Part shown: positions 42,782-52,118 of the stretch, in pieces
Numbering within the stretch: the first letter of the stretch is position 1
Layout: the number at the start of each line of letters is the position of its first letter
Origin: Streptomyces sp. CA-210063
GTDB taxonomy: Bacteria > Actinomycetota > Actinomycetes > Streptomycetales > Streptomycetaceae
Assembly: GCF_024612015.1 (NCBI RefSeq)
Contig: NZ_CP102512.1
Coordinates: forward strand, 4,960,001 to 5,024,000
Reading direction: 5' to 3'
Length of the DNA: 64,000 nt
Notes under the pieces: generated by a model
Databases searched by the model: none
What the model was told of the DNA's origin: nothing
The model's input: only the letters and a program-made list of their open reading frames with translations
Made by a program: the position numbers and the translations under genes

Positions 42782-43480
42782 TCAGTAGGAGCCGTTGGCC
42801 TGCCAGAAAGCCCATGCGTCGCAGGGGCTGCCATAGCGGTCGTTCATGTAGTTCAGGCCCCACTTGATCTGCGTGGCCGGATTGGTCTGCCAGTCGGCTC
42901 CGGCAGACGACATCTTGGAGCCGGGATAGGCCTGTACGAGACCGTAGGCCCCGGAAGAGGGGTTGACCGCCTTGTGGTTCCAGCCGGACTCGTGGTCCAC
43001 GATGTTGCTGAAGCACTGGAACTGATCGCCGGGCACCATCTGCCGTGCGATGGCCTGGACCTGGGCAACGGTGTACGAGGACTGCGGCGCGACACCGGAG
43101 GAGATCGTCGACGAGCGTTCGGCTTTCTGCTGCGCCTCCTGGCGATCCCTGGCGTCCTGAAGGGCTTTCCGTTCGGCCTCCTTCTGCTTGGCGGTCGCGT
43201 CCTTGGCGGCCTGCTTACGGGCCGCCTCCGCCGCGGTTTCCCTCGCGCTGTTGTCCGCGGCGATGGACTGCGCGTCGGCCTGTTGGGTCAAGGAGGCCGT
43301 CTGTATCCGAGCCTGCTGCCCCATGGGTATGTCTGCGAGGAGCGTCGAGCCGCTCGCCGTCGTTTCAGCGTCGTTCACCGCCTGGCCGGTGCTGCTCTGG
43401 CCAACTCCCGCAACGGCACCGACAGTGGTGACCGCGGCGGCAGAGGCCACCACGAATTCCCGGACTAAATTCCCGCTCAC
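42782..43480 (-). CDS. Secreted transglycosylase-like protein
   Basis: About 232 residues from GTG 43480 (GAAGGA upstream). The N-terminal VREFVVASAAAVTTVGAVAG is a signal peptide or anchor. A Lys/Ala/Glu-rich coiled coil follows (about residues 65-125). The C-terminal domain FSNIVDHESGWNHKAVNP, GAYGLVQAYPGSKM, WGLNYMNDRYGSPCDAW is SLT/transglycosylase-like, with catalytic Glu in DHESGWN. It should cut peptidoglycan outside the cell. The long N-terminal extension of the frame runs through the tandem repeats at 43579-43740 and is rejected. Confidence 0.88.
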   Translation of the reverse strand: MSGNLVREFVVASAAAVTTVGAVAGVGQSSTGQAVNDAETTASGSTLLADIPMGQQARIQTASLTQQADAQSIAADNSARETAAEAARKQAAKDATAKQKEAERKALQDARDRQEAQQKAERSSTISSGVAPQSSYTVAQVQAIARQMVPGDQFQCFSNIVDHESGWNHKAVNPSSGAYGLVQAYPGSKMSSAGADWQTNPATQIKWGLNYMNDRYGSPCDAWAFWQANGSY

Positions 43481-43578
43481 ACGTCGTCCTTCCAGCTTCG
43501 TCAGATCAAGAGGTTGAGCTCGCAGGATTAAGACGGTTGATCGGCCGCACTGGTGGCAACGCATCCGAGCACTGTGCG

Positions 43579-43622
43579 GAAGAGCGGGAGAGCGGAAGAG
43601 CGGGAGAGCGGGAGAGCGGGAG
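43579..43622. repeat. 8-bp tandem repeat
   Basis: About five units of AGCGGGAG (one shortened or changed to AGCGGAAG), non-coding, just upstream of the transglycosylase gene. Confidence 0.7.
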
Positions 43623-43650
43623 AAACAGTTCTTTTTGGCGATCTCCCCAC

Positions 43651-43740
43651 ATGCGTCGCATACGCCGCGTGCGTCGCATACGCCGCGTGCGTCGCATACG
43701 CCGCGTGCGTCGCATACGCCGCGTGCGTCGCATACGCCGC
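43651..43740. repeat. 18-bp tandem repeat, five copies
   Basis: Unit GTGCGTCGCATACGCCGC, five near-perfect copies (the first begins ATG). Non-coding, ten bases past the malic enzyme stop. Each unit contains a short imperfect palindrome around GCATACGC. Confidence 0.85.
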
Positions 43741-43749
43741 CTCCTCCTG

Positions 43750-45453
43750 TCAGCCGTACTCGGGCTGCCACATGGCGTCCTGGATCTGCTGTGTCACGTC
43801 GTCAAGACGGGCCCGGGCGACGCCCTCCTCAGCCGCGCGGCGGGCGACGGCCGCGGCGACCACGGCCGAGGAGGTGCGCAGGTTCTCCACCTCCGGCAGC
43901 AGGGCGGCGCCGGGCTCCGACAGGTCGGCGAGGCCGGCTACGGCTTCCGCCGCGGCCTGGAGCATGCCGTCGGTGATCCGCTCGGCGCGAGCCACCACGG
44001 CGCCCAGCCCCAGCCCCGGGTAGAGCAGGGCGTTGTTGGCCTGGCCGATGACGTACGTGGTGCCGTCCAGTTCCACCGGAGGTACCGGGATGCCGGTGGC
44101 GACCAGGGCCTTGCCGCCGGTCCACCGCAGCACGTCCGCCGGCATGGCCTCGATCTTCTCCGTGGGGTTGGACAGCGGCAGGACGACCGGCCGGTCCACG
44201 TGGCGGGCCATGGAACGCACCACGTCCCGGGTGAAGGCCCCGTGCTGGGTGGACGTTCCCACCAGCACGGTCGGCCGCGCCTGGTCCACCACGCCCGGCA
44301 GGTCGGCCGGCCTGTCGTCGGGCCACTCGTCGTCGGGCCGCGCGTAGGGCTGCTGGTAGTCGCGGAGTCCCTCGGTGGACTGCCGCAGCAGACCCTGGCG
44401 GTCCACGCACCAGATGCGCCGGGTGGCCTCCTCGTGGTCCAGTCCGTCGCGGACCATGGCGTCACGCAACTGGTCGGCGATGCCCACGCCCGCCGTCCCG
44501 GCGCCGAAGACCACGATCCGCTGATCCCGCATGGGCGTGCCGGTGACCCGTACCGCGTTCATGACGCAGGCCAGCGTGATCGCGCCGGTACCCTGCATGT
44601 CGTCGTTGAACGTGCGGATCTTCTCGCCGTACCGCTGGAGGATACGGCGGCCGTTGCCGGGGCCGAAGTCCTCCCAGTGCAGCAGCGCCCGCGGGAACAG
44701 CTCGCCCACCACCTCCACGAAGGCGGCGACGAACGCGTCGTACGCCTCGCCGCGCACCCTGCTGTGCCGGTTGCCGACGTACAGCGGGTCGTTGAGCAGC
44801 GCCTGGTTTCCGGTGCCGACGTCGAGCATCACCGGGATGGCCCGCCCCGGGTGGATTCCCGCGGCGGCGGTGTAGACCGCCAGCTTGCCGACCGAGATCT
44901 GCATGCCGCCGACACCCCAGTCGCCGATGCCGAGGAGCTGCTCCGCATCGGTCGCCACCACCAGGTCGACGTCGTCGGGGCCGAGGCCGAGCGCCTCGAA
45001 CGCGGGGCGGACGTCCTGCGGGCGGTCGATGGACAGGTAGACACCGCGCGGCCGCCGGTATTCGTGGCTGTAGCGCTTGATCGCCTCGCCCACGGTCGGG
45101 TCGTACACGATCGGCAGCAGCTCCGGGAGGTGGTCGCAGAGCAGCCGGAAATAGAGGACCTCATTGCGGTCGTGGAGCTGCTCCAGGTACACGTTCTTCG
45201 CCAAGTCGTCCGGCTGCGCGCGCAGTTGCTCCCAGGCTCGCCGTGCCTGGAGCTCCAGGGACAGCACCGCGGGCGGCAGCATCCCGACCAGGCCGTGCCG
45301 TTCCCGCTCCTCCTGGGTGAAGGCGACGCCCTTGTTGCTCAACGGGTCCGCGAGCAGCGCGCGCCCGTCCGGTTGCCCGCGGTGGCCCTTCGCGGTGTGT
45401 CCCTTCCCCCTCCCCTGGTGGTCGTCCTGTGCACGGTTGCGGGGCGGGGCCAT
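43750..45453 (-). CDS. NAD-dependent malic enzyme
   Basis: About 567 residues from ATG 45453 with AAGGAG upstream. The large malic-enzyme family pattern is clear: LPIVYDPTVGEAIKRYSHEY, LDVGTGNQALLNDPLYVGNR, metal site in HWEDFGPGNGRRIL and TFNDDMQGTGAITLACVMNA, and NAD site VVFGAGTAGVGIADQL. The reaction is malate to pyruvate and CO2, with NAD reduction. The Lys/Tyr active residues lie in the conserved blocks. Single gene; divergent from the SDR at 45653. Confidence 0.96.
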   Translation of the reverse strand: MAPPRNRAQDDHQGRGKGHTAKGHRGQPDGRALLADPLSNKGVAFTQEERERHGLVGMLPPAVLSLELQARRAWEQLRAQPDDLAKNVYLEQLHDRNEVLYFRLLCDHLPELLPIVYDPTVGEAIKRYSHEYRRPRGVYLSIDRPQDVRPAFEALGLGPDDVDLVVATDAEQLLGIGDWGVGGMQISVGKLAVYTAAAGIHPGRAIPVMLDVGTGNQALLNDPLYVGNRHSRVRGEAYDAFVAAFVEVVGELFPRALLHWEDFGPGNGRRILQRYGEKIRTFNDDMQGTGAITLACVMNAVRVTGTPMRDQRIVVFGAGTAGVGIADQLRDAMVRDGLDHEEATRRIWCVDRQGLLRQSTEGLRDYQQPYARPDDEWPDDRPADLPGVVDQARPTVLVGTSTQHGAFTRDVVRSMARHVDRPVVLPLSNPTEKIEAMPADVLRWTGGKALVATGIPVPPVELDGTTYVIGQANNALLYPGLGLGAVVARAERITDGMLQAAAEAVAGLADLSEPGAALLPEVENLRTSSAVVAAAVARRAAEEGVARARLDDVTQQIQDAMWQPEYG

Positions 45454-45652
45454 CGGCTCTCCTTGCGTCGTACGACTGTCGTAGGGATGGTTTCCTGCCA
45501 GGCACCCCGGGTACCCCGGTCGGCGTGACAGGCGCACCGGCGCCCACCCCTTTGCCGCACTTTGACGCGGCCCTTCGTTCGGGTACGGCGGCGCTACCGC
45601 CTCCAGCTGGTGCAGCGATCCCCACGATGAGAGAAAAGAGGGGGATTTCCCC

Positions 45653-46495
45653 ATGCCCACGCCCGCGCAGCAGCAACAGCCTCCGGGTACCGAGGCGGCC
45701 CTGCGGCCCCAGGCCGACCACGGTGAGCACAGCTACCGCGGATCGGGCCGACTGGCCGGGAAGGCAGCCGTGATCACCGGGGGCGACAGCGGCATCGGCA
45801 AGGCCGTCGCGATCGCCTACGCCCGCGAGGGCGCCGATGTCCTCGTCTCGCACCTGAACGAGGAGGAGGACGACGCCCGCGACACGGCGCGCTGGGTGGA
45901 GAAGGCCGGCCGCAAGGCGGTCCTGGTGCGGGGCGACCTGTCCGATCCCGCCCACTGCCGGGAGGTGGTGGCGCGGGCCGTCGAGGCGTTCGGCGGCATC
46001 GACGTCCTGGTCAGCAACGCGGCCTTCCAGATGTTCCGCGACTCGATCGAGGAGATCCCCGACGAGGAGTGGGACCACACGCTGGCGACCAACCTCAGCG
46101 CCATGTTCCACCTCTGCAAGGCGGCGGTGCCGCACATGAAGCCGGGTGCGTCGATCATCGCGTCCAGCTCGGTGAACTCCGACACGCCGCCGCCGGGCCT
46201 GCTGGCCTACAACGCGACGAAGGCGGGCCTGGCCAACATGGTCGGCTCGCTGTCCCAGTCGCTCGCCGAGCGGGGCATCCGGGTCAACAGCGTCGCCCCG
46301 GGGCCCATTTGGACGCCGCTGATCCCCTCCACCATGCCGCCCGAGCAGGTCGAGGACTTCGGCGGCCGGACACCGCTGGGGCGGGCCGGGCAGCCGGCCG
46401 AACTCGCTCCCGTGTACGTCATGCTCGCCTCGGACGAGGCCGCGTACGTCTCGGGTGCGCGCATCGCCGTCACCGGCGGCCAGCCCATTCTCTGA
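45653..46495 (+). CDS. Short-chain dehydrogenase (YghA/YhdF-like)
   Basis: 280 residues. A 40-residue hydrophilic N-terminus (EAALRPQADHGEHSYRGSGR) precedes the cofactor motif VITGGDSGIGKA; then SNAAF, catalytic Ser in IIASSSVNSD, YNATK with Tyr and Lys, and IAVTGGQPIL at the end. The N-terminal extension is the mark of the YghA-like subgroup, often stress-linked. Divergent from malic enzyme, with about 200 bp between starts. Confidence 0.9.
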   Translation: MPTPAQQQQPPGTEAALRPQADHGEHSYRGSGRLAGKAAVITGGDSGIGKAVAIAYAREGADVLVSHLNEEEDDARDTARWVEKAGRKAVLVRGDLSDPAHCREVVARAVEAFGGIDVLVSNAAFQMFRDSIEEIPDEEWDHTLATNLSAMFHLCKAAVPHMKPGASIIASSSVNSDTPPPGLLAYNATKAGLANMVGSLSQSLAERGIRVNSVAPGPIWTPLIPSTMPPEQVEDFGGRTPLGRAGQPAELAPVYVMLASDEAAYVSGARIAVTGGQPIL

Positions 46496-46679
46496 CACTA
46501 CGTCAGGAATTAGGAGTGACCGTGGACTGGTACCGGTCCTACAGACTGAGCGGGAGTGAGTCCTGTTGCCAGAACCCTTGCTCAGCCGGGTGCCCCGAAC
46601 GGTGTTGGACACCCTGGTCCCCCGCTTTCGCTCCACGACCCGGCGGCGCGCATCCGGTGCGCGGTCCGGGAACGTGGGG

Positions 46680-47029
46680 GCGGGGTGGAACGCACCGTGC
46701 TGTGCGCCGGCCCGTACTTCGCCCTGGAGCGGTGGCAGGCGGGCACCACGGCCCCACTGGTGCACGACTTCTCCACCGCGCTGGTCGTCAGCAACACCGG
46801 TGCCCCGGTCACCGTGGAGTCCGGTGGCCGGTCCGAGCGGCTCGGGCGCGCGCGGAGCCTGCTGCTGCCGGCCGCGCTGGGCCGCGTACGGATCCCGGGA
46901 CCCGCCGATGTCCTCCTCGGCTACCTGCCCGACCTGGAACACGACATCCGCACGCCGCTGCTCGCGGCCGGGCACGGGGCCGCCGCCGTGGCCGCGCTCG
47001 GCGAGGGCCTCGCCGGCCCCCTCACGTAG
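46680..47029 (+). pseudogene. Mannose-6-phosphate isomerase-like C-terminal fragment
   Basis: Only the C-terminal cupin portion is readable: ERTVLCAGPYFALERWQAG, STALVVSNTGAPVTVESGG, GRARSLLLPAALGRVRIPG, DVLLGYLPDLEHD. The type I isomerase N-terminus with its zinc ligands is missing. It could be expressed from GTG 46685 as a lone cupin piece, but truncation is the simpler reading. Its stop (TAG 47027-47029) lies in the first unit of the repeat that follows. Confidence 0.6.
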
Positions 47030-47077
47030 AAGGCACGCAGAAGGCACGTAGAAGGCACGTAGAAGGCACGTAGAAGG
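47024..47077 (+). repeat. 11-bp tandem repeat of a Shine-Dalgarno-like unit
   Basis: Five units of ACGTAGAAGGC (one with C for T). The last runs into AGAAGGAGATCC-ATG, so the real ribosome-binding site of the hydrolase looks like the end of the array. Confidence 0.85.
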
Positions 47078-47083
47078 AGATCC

Positions 47084-47932
47084 ATGGGCACCATCACCAC
47101 CAGCGACGACGTCACCCTCCACTACGAGGAACAGGGCACCGGCCCTCCTCTCGTCCTGATCCACGGCTGGGGCTTCAGCGGCCGCTTCTTCACCCGCAAC
47201 GTGGACGCCCTCGCCGAACACGCCCGCGTCATCACCGTCGATCTGCGCGGCCACGGCGACTCCGGCAAACCCCGTCACGGCTATCGCGTGTCGAGGCTGG
47301 CCAAGGACCTGTTCGACCTCCTCGAAGCACTCGACCTGCGCGAGGTCACCGTCCTGGGCTGGTCACTCGGCTGCCCGGTCATCTGGAGCCATCTGGAACT
47401 GTTCGGCAGCCACCGCCTGGCCCGCGCGGTGTACGTCGAGCAGGCACCCCGCCAGTACTACGCACCGGACTGGCCGCACGCACACGCCACTTGCTACGAC
47501 GAACCCTCCCTGGCCGCCCTGCAGACGCAGCTCACCTGCGATCCCCCGGCCTTCGACGAGGACCAGATCCGCACCGTCTTCGCCACCGAACCCACCCCGC
47601 AGGAGCGGGAGTTGCTGCTGGCCGAGATGGCCAAGTCACCCCCGTACGCACGCAACGCCCTGATGGCCGATCACACCCGCCACGACTGGCGGGACCTGCT
47701 GCCCACGACCCGGCTGCCCAGCCTGGTCCTGGTGGCACGTCAGGATCAGGTGTTCCCCTGGCAGGGCCCCGCCTGGGTCGGCGAGGTGCTCCCGGACGCC
47801 CGGACCGTCTTCTTCGAGCACAGCGGCCACGCGCTGTTCTTCGACGAGCCGGAGAAGTTCCACCGCACGGTCACCGGCTTCCTGACCGACAGCAGGAACG
47901 ACAGCAGGAACGACACGAAAGTACTCGTATGA
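47084..47932 (+). CDS. Alpha/beta hydrolase
   Basis: 282 residues with an excellent GAAGGAG six bases before the ATG. Oxyanion motif LIHGWGFS, nucleophile Ser in LGWSLGCPVI, acid Asp in VARQDQVFPW and His in FEHSGHALFF form the triad. Similar to non-haem haloperoxidase or esterase-type enzymes; substrate unknown. The end (SRNDSRNDTKVLV) contains a small repeat. Coupled to the isomerase gene by ATGA. Confidence 0.9.
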   Translation: MGTITTSDDVTLHYEEQGTGPPLVLIHGWGFSGRFFTRNVDALAEHARVITVDLRGHGDSGKPRHGYRVSRLAKDLFDLLEALDLREVTVLGWSLGCPVIWSHLELFGSHRLARAVYVEQAPRQYYAPDWPHAHATCYDEPSLAALQTQLTCDPPAFDEDQIRTVFATEPTPQERELLLAEMAKSPPYARNALMADHTRHDWRDLLPTTRLPSLVLVARQDQVFPWQGPAWVGEVLPDARTVFFEHSGHALFFDEPEKFHRTVTGFLTDSRNDSRNDTKVLV

Positions 47933-48795
47933 GCAGTCCCACACCTCCGTTCCCCTTCCCCTACGGCGTCAACCAGTTCACCACCATGCCCTGGTCCTTC
48001 GAGGAGGACCTGACGCACTACTCCGGCCTCGGTGTCGAAGCGATCGAGCTGTGTGAGACCAAGCTCCACGACGACCAAGACCGCGCCAAGGCGCAACTCG
48101 CCTCGGTCGCCGAGGCGGGACTGCCGGTCAGCTCGGTCCAGCCCGTCGTACGGACCGTGTTCCCCAGCGAGACCCAGCCGGACCCGGCCGGCCGGCGCGA
48201 CCGGCTGGACCGCTTCCGCCGCAGCGTGGAACTCATCGCACCCTTCGCCCCGGGCGCGGCCTTCGTCACGAACACCGGGCCGGCGCCCGACGGGAACCTG
48301 CACGAGGCGATCCGCCAGGTCGTCACCCATCACCGCGAACTGGCGGAGATCGCCGCCGACCACGGCGTACGGATCGCGCTGGAGCCCCTCAACCCCGTCC
48401 TGCTCAACGCGGAGACCGCCATCTGGACCTACCGGCAGGCGCTCGACATCGTCCAGGAGGTCGACCGCGAGAACGTGGGCGTCTGCCTCGACCTGTGGAA
48501 CCTGTGGCAGGACCCGGATCTCGTCCCCCGCCTCGCCGACGCTCCCGACCGCCTGTTCCTGCTCCAGGTCAGCGACTGGCGCACACCCCGCTCGCGGATG
48601 GACCGGCGCGGTGTCGGCACCGGCGACATCCCGGTCGGCCGACTGCTGCACGCCGCCCACAGCGTCGGCTACCGCGGCCCTTGCGTCCTGGAGATCTTCT
48701 CCGACAACGTGCCGGACTCGCTGTACGAGACGGATCTGGACGATCTTCTGCGCGCCAACCGGGCGGCCCTCGGGTCGGCCTGGCGAACCGGCTGA
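47929..48795 (+). CDS. Sugar phosphate isomerase/epimerase (xylose isomerase-like TIM barrel)
   Basis: 288 residues from ATG 47929, overlapping the hydrolase stop. TIM-barrel pattern: YSGLGVEAIELCETKLHDD, IALEPLNPVLLNAE (metal-binding Glu), VGVCLDLWNLWQDPDL, LFLLQVSDWRTPRSRMDRRG (Asp), and CVLEIFSDNVPDSL (Glu). Catalyses an isomerisation or epimerisation of a sugar-like substrate; exact substrate not known. Forms a two-gene operon with the hydrolase. Confidence 0.88.
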   Translation: MSSPTPPFPFPYGVNQFTTMPWSFEEDLTHYSGLGVEAIELCETKLHDDQDRAKAQLASVAEAGLPVSSVQPVVRTVFPSETQPDPAGRRDRLDRFRRSVELIAPFAPGAAFVTNTGPAPDGNLHEAIRQVVTHHRELAEIAADHGVRIALEPLNPVLLNAETAIWTYRQALDIVQEVDRENVGVCLDLWNLWQDPDLVPRLADAPDRLFLLQVSDWRTPRSRMDRRGVGTGDIPVGRLLHAAHSVGYRGPCVLEIFSDNVPDSLYETDLDDLLRANRAALGSAWRTG

Positions 48796-48921
48796 GCGCG
48801 GGCCGGGAGCGGCCGTCCGCCCTCCCGCACCGTGACCGGGACTTCGAGTGCGTCGCCGCCGTCCCCGGCCAGGCACACCAGTGGTACGGGCCCGAAGCCG
48901 GCAAGTGAGCCGGCCCCGAGC

Positions 48922-48966
48922 GGTGCCGTCGGCCCTCCCGCGGGGAGCGGGAGGGCCGACGGCACC
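48922..48966. terminator. Strong bidirectional hairpin terminator
   Basis: A 20-bp perfect stem, GGTGCCGTCGGCCCTCCCGC and its complement, with a five-base loop, between two convergent genes. Confidence 0.9.
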
Positions 48967-48997
48967 TCATGGAGCCTCGTACGGTACGGGCGCTCCG

Positions 48998-51793
48998 CTA
49001 GGAGGCGTCACGTACCGTGCCGGTGAACTCCGGGCCCTCGACGGGCGCTCCGTCGGCGTCGTAGGTCAACAGGCGCAGGCGCAGCGACTCCGAGTCCTCG
49101 TTCAGTTGATCGGTGACGGTGGGCACGGACACGTCGACGCTCAGGCCACCCGCGGGCACTTCGGACATGAGCAGCGCGCCGTCCGGCAGTGCGGACAGTG
49201 GTCGCTCGGGATCCGGCGAGGTCCCGAGGGTCTCGTCCAGCCATGTCGCGGGGACGTCCTTGGTGGACAGTTCGGTGCCGTCGGAGACGGGCAGCAGTCG
49301 CAGGTCCGTCCACATGACGACATCGGCGACCGTGGAGAGGCTGATCCGCCAGACCAGCGGCCGGCCCTCGGTGACCTGGTCGGCGACCGGCGTCACGGTC
49401 ACCGTGGGCTGGGGGTCGTCGTTCTGCGCGGTGACGCCGCCCAGGTAGGAGCCGACCACCGCGCCGCGTACGGTCTTGACGGCCACCCGGTGGGCCTCGT
49501 CGGAGCCGTAGCGGGTGTTGCCCTCGACCGTCACCGGCACGTCGACGCGGGTGCCCGGCCGGACCTTCAGCGTGCGCGCGACCGGGTGGTCGCTGCCCGG
49601 CTCGTCCACGAACAGCCGGACCTCGCCGCCGCCCGACCCGGAGACCCGTACCGGCACCTGGTAGGTGCGCGTGCCGGAGTCGCCTTCCTTGACGGTCAGG
49701 TGGCCGACGTCCACGCGCGCCAGCCGCGCGGGCTCGACGACGGGGGTGCCGGGGCGCCAGCCGTGAGCGTCCATCAGCCATGCCGTCCCGGACCCGGTAC
49801 GAGGGGTAAGGCGCAGGGTCTTGACGTGGCCGAGGTCGATGCGCTCCCGGGTCTCGGCGGACAGGGGTACGCGGACTTCACGCGCCCAGTAGGAGGAGGT
49901 GCGGGAGGTGCCCGGCAGGCCGTCGACGCGGACCCGGCCGAGGTCCGCCCGCTTGCCGGAGGTGTCGGTGAGGGCGACGTCCAGCTCGGTGCCGGTGGTG
50001 TTCGGCGGGACGATCACGCGCAGGCTCAGCGACTTCGCGCCGGACAGGGAGACCGGGCGGGCGGGGCTGAGCTCGGTGGCGGTGCCGGAGCGGCTCCAGG
50101 TCATGGCCAGCGCGTACCGGTCCGGCTCCTTGCCGGGGGTCACCCTGCGCCACTGGGTGAAGTGCGGGGAAGCGGTGGTGAGGTCGGGGTCCAGGCAGGA
50201 GACGTTCGGGTCCGGGTCCACCTGGGCGCACAGCCGGCCGCCACTGACCGTGGCGGAGGGAGCGGGGAGGAACGCCCCCGAGCGGGCGGCGCCGACGGCG
50301 TGGGTGAGGACGCGGGCGGGTCCGGCGGAGGCGGCGCGCGCGGGGGACCCGTCGAGCAGCGGGCGGGCCCGGTCGTCACCGGCGACGAACAGCCGGGCCG
50401 CGGTGGCTATGTACGTCGAGCCCGCCTTCTGCTGCTGCTCGGCGGTGAGCCGGGTGGCGGTGCCCGGCGAGCAGAGGGGGTCGTGCTCGTCGCCGCCGTA
50501 GGAGAAGTCGTCGTCGGCCGGTGCCGTGGCCTGGCCGGGGGTCCACTCGCTGTTGAAGTAGTTGTGGTTCGCGCCGGTCATGTAGACCGCGCTGTGCAGG
50601 GCCTTGCCGCGGCTGACCCCTCGGGTGCCGTCGACGTAGTACTCGCCCTGCAGGTCGATGACGTCTCCGTCGCAGCCCGGCAGGATCGTCACGGACGGCA
50701 CGTCGGGTGCGGGGTTCTGGCCGAAGATCGTGGGGCCTATGAGGACGGTTCCGCGTATCGTCCAGCGGGTTTCTCCGTGGTAGCCGTCCTGGTCGGCGGG
50801 CGGCGGGGTGAGGCTGTCCAGCGCGGCCCTGTCGGCGCCCTCACCACCACGGGAGTGGCCCACCAGCAGCACCCGGCCGAGGTCGGCGCGGGGTGCCCGT
50901 CGTACGACCTCGGGGGCCGTGGACGGGTCGGCGGCCCAGTCCGCCCAGTGGGCCAGGTGCAGCCGTATCAGCGAGGAGCGGGCCTGCGCGCCGGCGTCGT
51001 CGGCCTGCCAGTCCTGGGCGTTGACGGAGTTGGCCGAGATAGAGACCGTCACATAGCCCTGGGAGGCGAGGAGTCGCTGGTCGTGCAGGTAACCGCGGTA
51101 GCTCGGCACCGGCTCGTGATCGGCCGGGCACGGCCACTCCAGGGTCAGGTCGTCGCCCTTGAAGCAGGTCGCGTGGCGCCCGTGGAGGAACAGTGCCAGC
51201 GGGCGGCTTCCCGTGGCGCCCTCCGGTGCGACCACCACGGCCTTCATCTCCACCTCGGTGTCGTAACCGGGCAGGTGGACCGATGGCAGGGAGTACTCGC
51301 CGCTGGTCGTGCGGAACGAGCCGGCCACGCCGGGGTCGACCTTGTTCACGGTCGCCGTCTGCGGCAGGCGCGACGGATCCGATGAGCTGTCGGGTCCGCG
51401 GCGTTCACGGGCTGCGGCGTTCGCTCCGGCCGCGTCCAGACGGCGCCCTGCGGCCTCGACCCGCAGGTCGTCCGTCCTTCCGAGGCGCACCCCGTCGAGC
51501 GGCAGCCGGAAGGTGCGCCCGTCCGCGGCGGGTCTGGGGGTGCCCAACAGGCGTTCCCCGCTGCGGAACTCGACCTGGGCATCGCCCACCGGCACCTTCT
51601 CGGGCGAGCGCCACACCAGCTCCGCCGACTCCCCGGAACCGGTGGTCCGCCAGCCTTCGGGAAGCCCTGCGGACGCGGGAGCGGACGGCCGCCCGGGGTC
51701 CGGTTTTGGCGCGGCCTGCGCCGCCCCCGGCGACGCCAGCGCCAGCGCGAGGGCCGCTGCCACAGCGGCCGTCACGCGCGAGACACGGATCAC
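48998..51793 (-). CDS. Large secreted alpha/beta hydrolase with Calx-beta-like repeats
   Basis: 931 residues from GTG 51793 with GAGGAGG upstream. Signal peptide VTAAVAAALALALASPGAAQA. The catalytic domain (about residues 160-460) has LALFLHGRHATCF, nucleophile Ser in LLVGHSRGGEGADRA, Asp-region DVPSVTILPGCDGDVIDLQG, and NHNYFNSEWTPG. After it come two beta-sandwich regions with the Calx-beta pattern (VTVKEGDSGTRTYQVPVRVS; VTEGRPLVWRISLS). It probably acts outside the cell on esters or polymers. It is transcribed towards the isomerase operon, and the shared hairpin separates them. Confidence 0.85.
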   Translation of the reverse strand: MIRVSRVTAAVAAALALALASPGAAQAAPKPDPGRPSAPASAGLPEGWRTTGSGESAELVWRSPEKVPVGDAQVEFRSGERLLGTPRPAADGRTFRLPLDGVRLGRTDDLRVEAAGRRLDAAGANAAARERRGPDSSSDPSRLPQTATVNKVDPGVAGSFRTTSGEYSLPSVHLPGYDTEVEMKAVVVAPEGATGSRPLALFLHGRHATCFKGDDLTLEWPCPADHEPVPSYRGYLHDQRLLASQGYVTVSISANSVNAQDWQADDAGAQARSSLIRLHLAHWADWAADPSTAPEVVRRAPRADLGRVLLVGHSRGGEGADRAALDSLTPPPADQDGYHGETRWTIRGTVLIGPTIFGQNPAPDVPSVTILPGCDGDVIDLQGEYYVDGTRGVSRGKALHSAVYMTGANHNYFNSEWTPGQATAPADDDFSYGGDEHDPLCSPGTATRLTAEQQQKAGSTYIATAARLFVAGDDRARPLLDGSPARAASAGPARVLTHAVGAARSGAFLPAPSATVSGGRLCAQVDPDPNVSCLDPDLTTASPHFTQWRRVTPGKEPDRYALAMTWSRSGTATELSPARPVSLSGAKSLSLRVIVPPNTTGTELDVALTDTSGKRADLGRVRVDGLPGTSRTSSYWAREVRVPLSAETRERIDLGHVKTLRLTPRTGSGTAWLMDAHGWRPGTPVVEPARLARVDVGHLTVKEGDSGTRTYQVPVRVSGSGGGEVRLFVDEPGSDHPVARTLKVRPGTRVDVPVTVEGNTRYGSDEAHRVAVKTVRGAVVGSYLGGVTAQNDDPQPTVTVTPVADQVTEGRPLVWRISLSTVADVVMWTDLRLLPVSDGTELSTKDVPATWLDETLGTSPDPERPLSALPDGALLMSEVPAGGLSVDVSVPTVTDQLNEDSESLRLRLLTYDADGAPVEGPEFTGTVRDAS

Positions 51794-52118
51794 TTCTGTT
51801 CCTCCTCATGGTCAGTGCCCCGAGAACCCCACGGGCCCCGGGCTCCCCCGACGCATCAAATGCAGCACGTCCGATCACCTTGTCACCCCCTCGCACAGCA
51901 TTCGCACAACTCCCGTCCCTTCTGGACAACAGAACACGTGCAGCCAGGGGCAGTTGGCCTGTCGGTGAGCCAACGTCCGCGCCCGCGAGGGTTGTTCACT
52001 CCCCCGGAGTGGCGGGTACGGCGGCGTGCCCGCGCGACAGGTGGCGTAGGGGCACGGCGCTGGCGCTGCCGAGGAGGTCCTCACCCAGCGCGGACAACAC
52101 CGCAGCGCCGCCCGAGGC
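51794..52118. other. Intergenic, promoter side of the secreted hydrolase
   Basis: 325 bp between the hydrolase start and the 3' end of the DUF418 gene (both minus). Shadow frames only; no operator, repeat or terminator was identified. Confidence 0.4.

Noticed and set aside
43579..43740. CRISPR array
   Set aside because: Units are directly tandem, 8 or 18 bp, with no spacers and no cas genes.
48832..48908. Short frame ending FECVAAVPGQAHQWYG
   Set aside because: Too short and without a start signal; it leads into the terminator hairpin and may be a leftover fragment.
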